A DNA stretch of 34,081 nucleotides. Source: B4-G1 sp964393895 (GTDB lineage Bacteria > Chloroflexota > Anaerolineae > B4-G1). Below the pieces are notes generated by a model. The model was not told where the DNA came from. It did no database searches and saw nothing but the letters and a program-made list of their open reading frames with translations. The position numbers and the translations under genes were made by a program. Where the stretch lies: positions 1-34,081 of the forward strand of contig CAYMWP010000034.1 in NCBI GenBank assembly GCA_964393895.1, in the 5' to 3' direction. Shown here in pieces: positions 1 to 7,390 of this stretch (its first letter is position 1; the number at the start of each line of letters is the position of its first letter).

Positions 1-647
1 GCGAGGCCTGCCAGGGGCACGGGACGCTGCGCATCGAGATGCAATTCCTGCCCGATATCTATGTCCCCTGCGACGTGTGCCACAGCCGGCGCTACAACCG
101 GGAGACGCTACAGGTGCGCTACAAGGGCCACACCATCGCCCAGGTGCTCGACCTGACGGTGAGTGAGGCGACCGAGTTATTTGCCAACATCCCCAGGATC
201 AAGAGTAAACTCGAAACTCTCCAGGAGGTGGGCCTGGGGTACATCCGGCTGGGGCAGCCCGCGCCCACCCTCTCCGGCGGCGAGGCCCAACGGATCAAGC
301 TCTCGCGCGAGTTGAGCAAGCGGGCGACCGGCCAGACGCTCTACGTGCTCGACGAACCGAGCGTGGGTCTGCACGCCGCCGACGTGGACAAACTCGTCGC
401 GGTGCTCAACCGGCTGGTGGACGCGGGCAACACCGTCGTCATCATCGAGCACCACCCCGACATCATCAAGGTTGCCGATTGGGTGATTGACCTGGGGCCG
501 GAAGGGGGCGACGCCGGAGGCGAGGTCGTGGCCGAGGGGACGCCAGAGCAAGTTGCGCAGTCAAAGACCAGTTATACGGGGCAGTTATTGAGAAACTTGC
601 TAGAGCACGGCGCGCCCTCCGAGCCAGAGCGTAAGCAGCAGAGGTAA
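1..647 (+). CDS. uvrA: UvrA excinuclease ABC subunit A, C-terminal part (5' truncated)
   Basis: This is the last ~215 residues of UvrA, the damage-recognition ATPase of nucleotide excision repair. The codon frame starts at base 3 and is open to the left edge, so the gene begins outside the window. It opens inside the zinc-binding insert (EACQGHG, then CDVC). It continues with the second ABC signature LSGGEAQRIKL, the Walker B DEPSVGLH, and the H-loop region VIIEHHPDIIK. The C-terminal DLGPEGGDAGG motif is typical of UvrA. The stop at 645-647 is 13 bp before the next start, so it is probably co-transcribed with the secretion ATPase gene. Nothing indicates a pseudogene. Confidence 0.97.
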   Translation, partial: EACQGHGTLRIEMQFLPDIYVPCDVCHSRRYNRETLQVRYKGHTIAQVLDLTVSEATELFANIPRIKSKLETLQEVGLGYIRLGQPAPTLSGGEAQRIKLSRELSKRATGQTLYVLDEPSVGLHAADVDKLVAVLNRLVDAGNTVVIIEHHPDIIKVADWVIDLGPEGGDAGGEVVAEGTPEQVAQSKTSYTGQLLRNLLEHGAPSEPERKQQR

Positions 648-660
648 GGGAGAAAGCAAA

Positions 661-1995
661 ATGCCAAACCAAGCAATTCAGTCTGCCAGGCAGATGACGT
701 GGGAAGAGATGCAACACCTGACGTTGTGGGTCGCGGACAAGCTCCTCGATTCGCTCAAGGGCAAAATCCGCTTGGAGCCTACGCCAGACACGCTGCAACT
801 CGTTAAGGAACGGTTCGGGCTACTGTGCCAGCACGCCAACATCAGCCTGCCAGAAACGCAGCAAAAGCAGCTCTACGAGCACGTGTTGAGCGAACTGGTG
901 GGCTTTGGCCCCCTGGATCCGTTGCTGAAGGACGATTCCATCACGGAGGTGATGGTCAACGGGTCGAAGCAGGTCTACGTCGAACGAGCGGGCAAAGTCA
1001 CTCTAGCGGACGTTCGCTTCCTCAACGACGAGCACGTGATGAAGATCATCAACAAGATCATCGAGCCCCTGGGACGCCAAGTGAACCGCAGCCAGCCTAT
1101 GGTGGACGCCCGGCTGCCGGACGGGTCGCGCGTCAACGCCATCATCCCTCCTTGCGCCATAGACGGCCCATCCATCACGATCCGCAAATTCAGCCAGGAG
1201 CGCCTCACGGTGAATGACCTGGTCAGTTTCGGCACGCTGACGGAGAATATGGCCAATTTCCTGGAAGCCTGCGTCGTCTCCCGCCTCAACATCATCATTG
1301 CCGGCGGCACCGGTTCCGGCAAAACTACGACGCTCAACGTGCTTTCCGGCTACATCCCCAGCGACGAGCGTATCGTGACCATCGAGGATGCGGCCGAGCT
1401 GCAACTCAACCAAGAGCACGTGGTGCGCCTGGAGACGGCGACGCCAGAACCGGACGGCACGGGCAAAGTGGCGATCCGAGAGCTGGTCATCAACTCGCTG
1501 CGCATGCGTCCGGAGCGCATCATCGTCGGCGAGTGCCGGGGCGGCGAGGCGCTGGACATGCTTCAGGCGATGAACACGGGGCACGACGGCAGCCTGACGA
1601 CCATCCACGCCAACACACCGCGCGATACCATATCCCGCCTGGAGACGTTGGTGCTGATGGCCGGGATGGATCTGCCGGTGAGCGTCGTGCGAAAGCAAAT
1701 CGTCTCGGCCATAGACCTGATCGTGCAGCAATCTCGCCTGCGCGACGGCTCGCGCAAGATCACCCACATCACCGAGATACAGGGGATAGAGGGAGATACC
1801 ATCGTCATGCAGCATATTTTCGTCTTTGAAGAAGAGGGCGAACAAGATGGCAAGGTGATCGGGCGACTGAAACCCACCGGCATCCGCCCAAACTTTACAG
1901 ATCTATTGATCAGGCATGGCTTTGATCTGCCCCCGACCATGTTTATGGACAAAATACCGGCCGTGTTGGGCGACAGGAAAAGCAAAAGACGGTGA
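661..1995 (+). CDS. cpaF: CpaF/TadA-type secretion ATPase (type II/IV secretion, Flp pilus family)
   Basis: A 444-residue hexameric secretion ATPase of the CpaF/TadA class, which powers Flp/Tad pilus assembly or related export from the cytoplasmic face. The N-terminal domain holds the typical GFGPLDPLL...ITEVMVNG stretch (about residues 81-101). Walker A AGGTGSGKT is near residues 214-222, the Walker B/Glu region RIIVGE ends at residue 291, and the His box HDGSLTTIHAN is near 308-318. Length is normal for the family. The ATG follows AGGGAG with 8 nt spacing. No tadB, tadC, pilin or prepilin peptidase gene lies beside it here, so the rest of its machine must be elsewhere, or this copy serves another partner. 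Family assignment is firm; its export substrate is unknown. Confidence 0.93.
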   Translation: MPNQAIQSARQMTWEEMQHLTLWVADKLLDSLKGKIRLEPTPDTLQLVKERFGLLCQHANISLPETQQKQLYEHVLSELVGFGPLDPLLKDDSITEVMVNGSKQVYVERAGKVTLADVRFLNDEHVMKIINKIIEPLGRQVNRSQPMVDARLPDGSRVNAIIPPCAIDGPSITIRKFSQERLTVNDLVSFGTLTENMANFLEACVVSRLNIIIAGGTGSGKTTTLNVLSGYIPSDERIVTIEDAAELQLNQEHVVRLETATPEPDGTGKVAIRELVINSLRMRPERIIVGECRGGEALDMLQAMNTGHDGSLTTIHANTPRDTISRLETLVLMAGMDLPVSVVRKQIVSAIDLIVQQSRLRDGSRKITHITEIQGIEGDTIVMQHIFVFEEEGEQDGKVIGRLKPTGIRPNFTDLLIRHGFDLPPTMFMDKIPAVLGDRKSKRR

Positions 1996-2088
1996 GCGAG
2001 TGCGCCGGCATTCCCCTAGACGTTCGCCCCGCTGCACGGCGCACATAGTTAGAGTCGGAGTGAAACGTGAAAGTAAGGAGGCCAAGCG

Positions 2089-2880
2089 ATGGACCTGGGA
2101 TTAAACGACAAGGTTGCGCTGGTGACAGCCGCCAGCAAGGGGTTGGGCAAAGCGGTCGCGCTGCGGCTGGCCCAGGAAGGAGCTCGCGTCGCCATCTGCG
2201 CCAGGAGCCGCGAATCACTACGCCAAGCAGCCGCCGAGATCGAGGCGCAAACGGGGCGCCAACCATTGGCCCTCCCGGCCGACGTCTCCGACCCGGAGGC
2301 CGCAGAGATACTGATCGAGGGCGTGCTCGAGCAATTCGGCCGCATTGACGTACTCGTCACCAACGCCGGGGGGCCGCCGCCGGGACAATTCCTCGACCTG
2401 ACCCCTCAGGATTGGGAGTCCGCAACACAATTGACGCTGATGAGCGCGGTTCGCCTCTGCTACGAAGCCGCGCCGGTGATGAAGGAGCAGGGCAACGGCG
2501 CCATCCTGGCGATGACCTCGCTCACCGTCAAGCAGCCGCTGCCCAACCTGATCCTCTCCAACAGCCTGCGGCTGGGCGTGGTTGGGCTGGTCAAGACGCT
2601 GGCCGACGAACTGGCTCCTTACGGCATCCGCGTCAACTCTATCTGCCCCGGCTGGACGCGCACCACGCGGGTGGACCAACTCTTGCGCGACCGGGCCGAG
2701 CGAAACTCTACCACGCCGGACAAAGAGGCCGCCAAGATCGCGGGCGCCATCCCGCTGGGCAGGATGGGCCGGCCGGAAGAGTTCGCCGCGGCCGCTGCGT
2801 TCCTCGTCTCCGACGCGGCTTCCTACATCACCGGCGTCAGCCTGCTAGTGGATGGAGGAATGTACCGGGGGGTGTCTTGA
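2089..2880 (+). CDS. SDR-family protein, BKR-like, lacking canonical catalytic Tyr/Lys
   Basis: A 263-residue Rossmann-fold short-chain dehydrogenase/reductase. The cofactor-binding motif is TAASKGLG (residues 13-20) and the structural motif is NAGG (92-95). Ser144 aligns with the catalytic Ser. Where the usual Tyr and Lys should be (13 and 17 residues later) the protein has Ser157 and Arg161, in the stretch LILSNSLR. The PGW motif and C-terminal VDGGMYRG are normal. This resembles the described subgroup of beta-ketoacyl-ACP-reductase-like SDRs with an imperfect catalytic tetrad, so a classical oxidoreductase activity should not be assumed. The start has a strong AAGGAGG at 2075-2081. Its TGA stop overlaps the proposed TTG start of the next gene. 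Confidence 0.9.
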   Translation: MDLGLNDKVALVTAASKGLGKAVALRLAQEGARVAICARSRESLRQAAAEIEAQTGRQPLALPADVSDPEAAEILIEGVLEQFGRIDVLVTNAGGPPPGQFLDLTPQDWESATQLTLMSAVRLCYEAAPVMKEQGNGAILAMTSLTVKQPLPNLILSNSLRLGVVGLVKTLADELAPYGIRVNSICPGWTRTTRVDQLLRDRAERNSTTPDKEAAKIAGAIPLGRMGRPEEFAAAAAFLVSDAASYITGVSLLVDGGMYRGVS

Positions 2881-4427
2881 GTCGGCGAGTCGGCGAGTCG
2901 GCGAATCGGCGAGTCGGCAAATGGGCAAGCCTGGCGGGTTTGTTGCTCGTTGGCTGTTTAACGCTTGGCATTTTTTACGCTACGGCCGACCGCGCCACCG
3001 CTGGCGAGGGAGGCGTACCGCTGGACGATGCCTGGATCCACTTCCAGTTCGCCCGCAACCTGGCCCGGGGCGATGGCCTATCCTTCAACCCCGGCGAGCC
3101 GACGTCTGGCTCCACCGCGCCGCTGTGGACGCTGCTGCTGACCGCCGTTTACTTTGTCGGCGGCCGCTTTCCCCTCGCCGGGCAACTGCTCAGTGGAGCA
3201 TCTTTTCTGGCTGCGTTGGCGGCGACATACGCGCTGACCGGGCGACTCACGCACGAACGCGGGGCGGCGTGGCTGGCCGGCGCGGTCGTGGCCCTCAACG
3301 GGAGAATGGTGTGGGCGGGCCTTTCGGCGCTGGAGACGTGCCTCTTTGCCGCGCTGAGCCTGCTGGCGATCAGCGCCCACCTGCACGACCGCGAAGCGCG
3401 TCGCTACCGGCTGGGCACGGCGGCTCTCTTCGGACTGGCCGCGCTAGCACGCCCCGAAGGCTACCTACTCTTTGTGGTGGCGATGATTGATTTTGGCGTG
3501 CAAGTCTGCAAGCCTGCAAGCAAACAAACGCAACGGCGGCTGCCTCTTGCATCCTGCGTCCTGCACCTTGCGCTGCCTGTTCTTCTCTTTGCCGCTGTCG
3601 TTCTTCCTTACCTCGTCTTTTCGCTGCACACCAGCGGTCACCTTTTGCCCAACACTTACCACGCCAAGGCCGTCACCAGTTTCAGCCTCGATCTCGATTT
3701 TCTGAGCGTGGCGGCCCAATATCTGATTCTGGACAATCCGCTCTTGCTGCCCTTTTACGTTCTAGGGATTGGGGTACTGCTCCGGCGCGCCCCTCTCTTG
3801 AGCCTATGGAGCGTGGGGCTGCCGCTGGCCTATGCCTTTCTCCACGCCCCCCTCTACCAGCACGGGCGCTACCTGATGCCCCTCATCCCGGTCAACGCGG
3901 CCATCGCTGTCGCGGGGCTGCTGGAAGCGCGACGGCTGGCGCGGCGGCGCGGGTGGTGTACAAGAGAAACCAGGTTTTGCGGAAAAAACCTGGTTTCTGT
4001 GCTGCTCATCCTCGCGGGGAGCGGTTGGCGGCTGCCCACAATGGCGCGCCACTACAGCCTGAACGTGGCCGAGATCAACCGTATGCACGTCGCGTTGGGC
4101 CACTGGGCAGTGGAGCACACCCCTCCGGACGCGGTGCTGGCCCTGAACGACATTGGCGCCATCACCTACATCTCTGAGCGACCGGTGGTGGACCTGGCGG
4201 GCCTGATCACGCCGGAGATCGTCCCCCTCCTGCGCAACCCCAACCGTGACGTGCTGCTGGCCGATTTTCTGGTCGAGCGAGGCGTGGATTACGCCATCAT
4301 CTTTCCCAATTGGTTCCCCGGCCTGGCCGCCCGCGACGACGTTCTGGAAGAAGTGCAGCGGGTGACGCTGGAGCAGAGAACCATCGCCGGCGGGGAGACG
4401 ATGGTCGTTTACCGGCTCCGTCGCTGA
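2877..4427 (+). CDS. Polytopic GT-C-like membrane glycosyltransferase (GT39/ArnT-like), repeat-rich
   Basis: About 516 residues with many hydrophobic segments. An early extracytoplasmic stretch PLDDAWIHFQFARNLARGDG, followed by STAPLWTLL, is characteristic of GT-C-fold lipid-sugar-dependent glycosyltransferases; DD in PLDDAW would be the catalytic acid region. The C-terminal ~120 residues form a soluble domain (NDIGAITY, VVDLAGLITPEI). I chose TTG 2877 because it overlaps the upstream TGA (TTGA) and no ATG or GTG fits before the first membrane helix; the start is uncertain. The open frame extends upstream to 2412, but that part lies inside the SDR gene and is not credible. The gene carries four repeat insertions: an 8-bp array at its start, two arrays in one loop, and an in-frame palindrome. 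Substrate is unknown. Confidence 0.78.
   Translation: MSRRVGESANRRVGKWASLAGLLLVGCLTLGIFYATADRATAGEGGVPLDDAWIHFQFARNLARGDGLSFNPGEPTSGSTAPLWTLLLTAVYFVGGRFPLAGQLLSGASFLAALAATYALTGRLTHERGAAWLAGAVVALNGRMVWAGLSALETCLFAALSLLAISAHLHDREARRYRLGTAALFGLAALARPEGYLLFVVAMIDFGVQVCKPASKQTQRRLPLASCVLHLALPVLLFAAVVLPYLVFSLHTSGHLLPNTYHAKAVTSFSLDLDFLSVAAQYLILDNPLLLPFYVLGIGVLLRRAPLLSLWSVGLPLAYAFLHAPLYQHGRYLMPLIPVNAAIAVAGLLEARRLARRRGWCTRETRFCGKNLVSVLLILAGSGWRLPTMARHYSLNVAEINRMHVALGHWAVEHTPPDAVLALNDIGAITYISERPVVDLAGLITPEIVPLLRNPNRDVLLADFLVERGVDYAIIFPNWFPGLAARDDVLEEVQRVTLEQRTIAGGETMVVYRLRR
2880..2919 (+). repeat. Array A: AGTCGGCG x5 (8-bp period) at 5' end of GT-C gene
   Basis: Five tandem copies of AGTCGGCG, one with AATCGGCG and the last ending in A. 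It begins directly after the proposed TTG start and encodes the basic N-terminal residues SRRVGESANRRVGK. Because the unit is 8 bp, gain or loss of one copy would shift the reading frame. Confidence 0.9.
3499..3522 (+). repeat. Array B: TGCAAGYC x3 (8-bp period) in a GT-C loop
   Basis: Three units, TGCAAGTC, TGCAAGCC and TGCAAGCA, inside the coding sequence. They encode part of a polar loop (QVCKPASKQ) between two hydrophobic segments. Array C follows 23 bp later with words that are roughly the reverse complement. Confidence 0.8.
3546..3573 (+). repeat. Array C: CYTGCRY x4 (7-bp period) in the same GT-C loop
   Basis: Four heptamers (CTTGCAT, CCTGCGT, CCTGCAC, CTTGCGC) in coding sequence, at the edge of the next membrane segment. 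Read on the other strand the words resemble array B (TGCAAG). Confidence 0.75.
3965..3998 (+). repeat. In-frame palindromic element P1 inside the GT-C gene
   Basis: Perfect 14-bp inverted repeat: AGAAACCAGGTTTT at 3965-3978 and AAAACCTGGTTTCT at 3985-3998, with a 6-nt loop GCGGAA. Each arm contains its own small palindrome (AACC-A-GGTT). It is translated in frame as a polar peptide (RETRFCGKNLVS) between an Arg-rich loop and a hydrophobic segment. It looks like a mobile or repeated palindrome tolerated inside a protein. Confidence 0.88.
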
Positions 4428-4490
4428 CGCCGGCCCGCCCACTGGCAAAGATAGGACGAATGGGGTAAAATAAAGGCGCAATGGAGTAAA

Positions 4491-4525
4491 ACGCAATGCG
4501 CAAAACGTGATGCGTGAAGCGCAGT
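4491..4525 (+). repeat. Array D: 7-bp word array upstream of mtnP
   Basis: Five heptamers (ACGCAAT, GCGCAAA, ACGTGAT, GCGTGAA, GCGCAGT) in the spacer before mtnP. Array I uses the same word set. Just upstream, TAAAAT (4466-4471) could be a -10 box, but I see no convincing -35. Confidence 0.75.
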
Positions 4526-4593
4526 ATCAGGAAATTCGAGAGCATCGGCGAGGCAGCCAAAGGCGTTCAGAAAAGATAACAAGGAGACAACGA

Positions 4594-5490
4594 ATGACCA
4601 ACACCCCAATTTCCCAATTTCCCAATTCCCCTATCCGCATCGGCGTCATCGGCGGCAGCGGCCTCTACCACATGGAGGGGCTGAGCGACGTCGAGGAACG
4701 CACCGTCACCACTCCCTTCGGCGACCCGTCCGATGCGCTCGTCATCGGCCGGCTTTCGGGCGTGCGCGTCGCTTTCGTCGCCCGCCACGGGCGCGGCCAT
4801 CGCATCACGCCCAGCGAGGTCAACTACCGGGCCAACGTCTACGCCCTCAAGAGCCTAGGTGTGGAGCAGGTCATCTCCATCTCGGCCTGCGGCTCGTTGC
4901 GCGAGCACCTGCACCCCGGCGAGGTCGTGGTGCCCAACCAACTCTTTGACTTTACCAAGAGACGGGATTATACATTCTTCGGCGACGGGCTGGTAGCCCA
5001 CGTCGGCGTGGCCGACCCATTCTGCCCGCGGCTCTCGGTCCTGGTGGGGGACGCGGTGGAGGAGGCCGGCGGCACGGTACACCGGGGCGGGCGCTTTATC
5101 ACCATCGAAGGGCCGCGCTTTTCCACCAAGGGAGAGAGCCACGCCTACCGCGCCTGGGGCATGGACATCATCGGTATGACCACTTCGCCGGAGGCATTCT
5201 TGGCCCGCGAGGCAGAGATGTGTTACGCGGTGATGGCCCACGTCACCGACTATGACGTGTGGCACGAGACCGAGGAGGCGGTCAACGTGGAGATGTTGCT
5301 AGAAACGCTGCATGCCAACGCCGAGCTGGCGCAGCAGGCCATCCGCGGGCTGGTAGGCAAACTGGCTACATTGGAACGAGAATGTGAATGCGGCTCCACG
5401 CTGGCGACGGCGCTCATCACCCAGCGAGACCTGATCCCGGAGGACACCAGAAAGAAACTCGCGCCTATCGTGGGCAAATACCTGGAGTAG
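4594..5490 (+). CDS. mtnP: S-methyl-5'-thioadenosine phosphorylase (MTAP)
   Basis: A 298-residue MTAP, a PNP-family trimeric enzyme that splits methylthioadenosine with phosphate to adenine and methylthioribose-1-phosphate in polyamine and methionine salvage. Seen motifs: phosphate loop GVIGGSGLY (residues 17-25), FVARHGRGHRITPSEVNYRAN (61-81), ITIEGPRFST (169-178), GMTTSPEAFLAREAEMCYA (194-212) and the base-specificity Asp pair in VTDYDVWHE (219, 221). A C-terminal CxC (264/266) resembles the CxC described in archaeal MTAP II. I chose ATG 4594 because AAGGAG lies at 4581-4586; the frame is open to 4507, but that stretch contains array D. Codons 5-12 carry an 8-bp array. No other salvage genes lie nearby. 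Confidence 0.93.
   Translation: MTNTPISQFPNSPIRIGVIGGSGLYHMEGLSDVEERTVTTPFGDPSDALVIGRLSGVRVAFVARHGRGHRITPSEVNYRANVYALKSLGVEQVISISACGSLREHLHPGEVVVPNQLFDFTKRRDYTFFGDGLVAHVGVADPFCPRLSVLVGDAVEEAGGTVHRGGRFITIEGPRFSTKGESHAYRAWGMDIIGMTTSPEAFLAREAEMCYAVMAHVTDYDVWHETEEAVNVEMLLETLHANAELAQQAIRGLVGKLATLERECECGSTLATALITQRDLIPEDTRKKLAPIVGKYLE
4606..4629 (+). repeat. Array E: CCAATTTC x3 (8-bp period) at mtnP N-terminus
   Basis: Two exact copies of CCAATTTC plus CCAATTCC, beginning 12 bp after the mtnP start. They encode PISQFPNS, just before the first beta strand of the enzyme, a position where length variation should be tolerated. Confidence 0.85.
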
Positions 5491-5517
5491 TCTCGAGTTT
5501 GCAGGCAGGAGGGTGAA

Positions 5518-7251
5518 ATGTTAACCCCCGGTACTATGCTTCAGAACCGCTACCGCATCGGCTCTCTGCTGGGCCAGGGAGGGATGGGGGCCGTCTACCG
5601 GGCCTGGGACACCCGCTTGGAAGTCTCTGTGGCCCTCAAGGAGATGATCCCCCAGCCCGGTTTGGCCCCTCACGTCCTGGCCCAACTGCGCCAGCAGTTC
5701 CACCAGGAAGCCAAGATTCTGGCCCGCCTGACCCATCCCAATCTGGTGCGCGTGACCGACTTTTTCGAGCAGGGCGATAACGCCTATCTGGTGATGGACT
5801 TTGTCGAGGGCGAGAACCTGCACAAGATCATCGAACAGAGAGGCGCGCTGCCGGAAGACGATGTATTGAACTGGGCCAATCAATTGCTGCACGCGCTGGC
5901 CTACTGTCACAGCCAGGGAGTGTTCCACCGCGACTTGAAGCCGCAAAACGTCATCGTCAACCCCAACGGGCAGGCTGTGTTGGTCGACTTTGGCCTGGTC
6001 AAGCTGTGGGACCCCCACGACCCGCGCACCAAGACGGCCATGCGGGGGATGGGCACGCCGGAGTACGCCCCTCCAGAGCAATACAGCGCCCAAGCGTGGA
6101 GCACCGACGCCCGCAGCGACCTGTACAGCCTGGGCGCGACGATGTACCACGCCCTGACGGGACATGCGCCGCTCACTGCCACAGACCGGATGGCAGACCC
6201 GGAACACTTTGTGCCGCTGCAGCGGTGGCGCTCCCACGTCAGTTCCCAGACCGAAGCGGCCATACTGCGGGCTATGGAACTGCAACGAGATCAACGCTTC
6301 CAGAACGCCCAGGAAATGATTGCCGCGCTCGCAGGGCAAGCGGTCGCCGCTCCCCCCAGGCGCAAGCATACCAAATTGATGCCGGGAGCGCAGCCACCCG
6401 CGCCGCGCCGTCGCAAGCGCGCGTGGGGCTGGGTGCTCGGCCTGCTGCTCCTGCTGGCGTTGCTGCTGGGCGGAGGAGGAGGGTTGTGGATGATGGCCCA
6501 GCAAGGGCGAGGGCCGCTGGTCGCTCTCCTGCTGCCGACGCCGACGGTCACGGCCACGACGGCGCCGACGGCCACGCCTAGCACGACATCCACTCCCAGC
6601 CCAACTCCATCGCCGCTGCCGCCCACCTCGACTTCTACCCCCACGCCGCGTCCAACCGGGACCCGCACCCCCACCCCAACACTCACCCCGACCCCGGATA
6701 ACCGGGCCACTGCGCTCCAGGGAGCCGGCATCTTTGCCGCCCCCAACTCGAACTCGCAAGTGGTGGGCGGGGTCTCAGAGGGGGATCGAGTGCTGGTGCT
6801 GGGACGCTCCTCCTACGGTGACTGGTTCTACGTCCAGGACGAGCAAGGAGCGGAGGGCTTTTCCTACGCCCCGCGCTTCGAGTGGGAGGGAGATTTCGAG
6901 TCGCTGCCCGTCAAAGAGTCCGCCGCCGCCGTTCCTACTTCTGAACCGGCCGCTCCTCCACCCCCCGCCCCCTCAGGAGGCCCATTGGAATTGGACATTT
7001 GGGCGCTAGACGGCTACTGCGAGGGTGGAGCATCACACAGGAGAGTCTACATGGGGGCGCGGGGCGGCAACGGCGTATTCACCTACTACTGGGACAATGT
7101 GGTAAGGTGCGGGCCGACGACCAGCGGAGATTGCACCTTCGAGGTGATAAGCCGGGGAGGAGCAACCCCCGGCACCGGCAAGGTTGTTTCGGGGGATGGT
7201 CAAGTCGTCGAAAAGGGGCTCTTCGTACCCGCCGTTGATTGCTCCGACTAG
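5518..7251 (+). CDS. PknB-like membrane Ser/Thr protein kinase with extracellular SH3-like domain
   Basis: A 577-residue receptor-type Ser/Thr kinase. The cytoplasmic kinase domain (about 11-272) has the Gly loop GQGGMGAVY, Lys41 in VALKEM, Glu64, HRDLKPQN with catalytic Asp139, DFG with Asp157, and the activation segment GTPEYAPPEQY. A basic stretch precedes a single membrane helix (about 302-326). A Pro/Thr-rich linker (340-393) follows. An SH3b-like domain (about 400-453) has the GDRVLVLGRSSYGDWFYV pattern, and a short C-terminal beta domain contains four Cys (501, 531, 539, 575). The outside part probably senses the cell wall or a ligand; this is inference. It follows mtnP by 27 bp with AGGAGGG before ATG, so the two may be co-transcribed. 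No phosphatase gene is adjacent. Confidence 0.93.
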   Translation: MLTPGTMLQNRYRIGSLLGQGGMGAVYRAWDTRLEVSVALKEMIPQPGLAPHVLAQLRQQFHQEAKILARLTHPNLVRVTDFFEQGDNAYLVMDFVEGENLHKIIEQRGALPEDDVLNWANQLLHALAYCHSQGVFHRDLKPQNVIVNPNGQAVLVDFGLVKLWDPHDPRTKTAMRGMGTPEYAPPEQYSAQAWSTDARSDLYSLGATMYHALTGHAPLTATDRMADPEHFVPLQRWRSHVSSQTEAAILRAMELQRDQRFQNAQEMIAALAGQAVAAPPRRKHTKLMPGAQPPAPRRRKRAWGWVLGLLLLLALLLGGGGGLWMMAQQGRGPLVALLLPTPTVTATTAPTATPSTTSTPSPTPSPLPPTSTSTPTPRPTGTRTPTPTLTPTPDNRATALQGAGIFAAPNSNSQVVGGVSEGDRVLVLGRSSYGDWFYVQDEQGAEGFSYAPRFEWEGDFESLPVKESAAAVPTSEPAAPPPPAPSGGPLELDIWALDGYCEGGASHRRVYMGARGGNGVFTYYWDNVVRCGPTTSGDCTFEVISRGGATPGTGKVVSGDGQVVEKGLFVPAVDCSD

Positions 7252-7318
7252 CCTAATTGAAAGCACCTGAGGCAGTTACCAATTCCCGACGATTCTCGGC
7301 TATAAACTGGTGTTTCTG

Positions 7319-7360
7319 AGCCATCCGCCCGCCGGCTTGCCAGATCCGGCGGGAGTGGCT
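7319..7360 (+). repeat. Strong hairpin between the kinase and lipoprotein genes
   Basis: CCCGCCGG (7328-7335) and CCGGCGGG (7346-7353) form an 8-bp GC-only stem. A second outer stem is AGCCA/TGGCT (7319-7323, 7356-7360). No T-run follows on the plus strand, so it is not a classical terminator. It could be a leader structure of the lipoprotein mRNA or another palindromic repeat. Confidence 0.65.
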
Positions 7361-7390
7361 GGTAACAACAACAAAACAAGGAGAAAAAAG

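Noticed and set aside
2412..2876. Long N-terminal extension of the GT-C frame (671 residues)
   Set aside because: It runs inside the SDR gene in another frame and has low-complexity, Arg-rich composition typical of a shadow frame.
6520..6700. Repeat array in the kinase Pro/Thr linker
   Set aside because: It is an ordinary Pro/Thr-rich codon run, without a clear 7- or 8-bp period.
5521..6759. 412-residue minus-strand ORF opposite the kinase gene
   Set aside because: It is the antisense of a clear kinase in GC-rich codons. It has no family motif and no ribosome-binding site that I can see.
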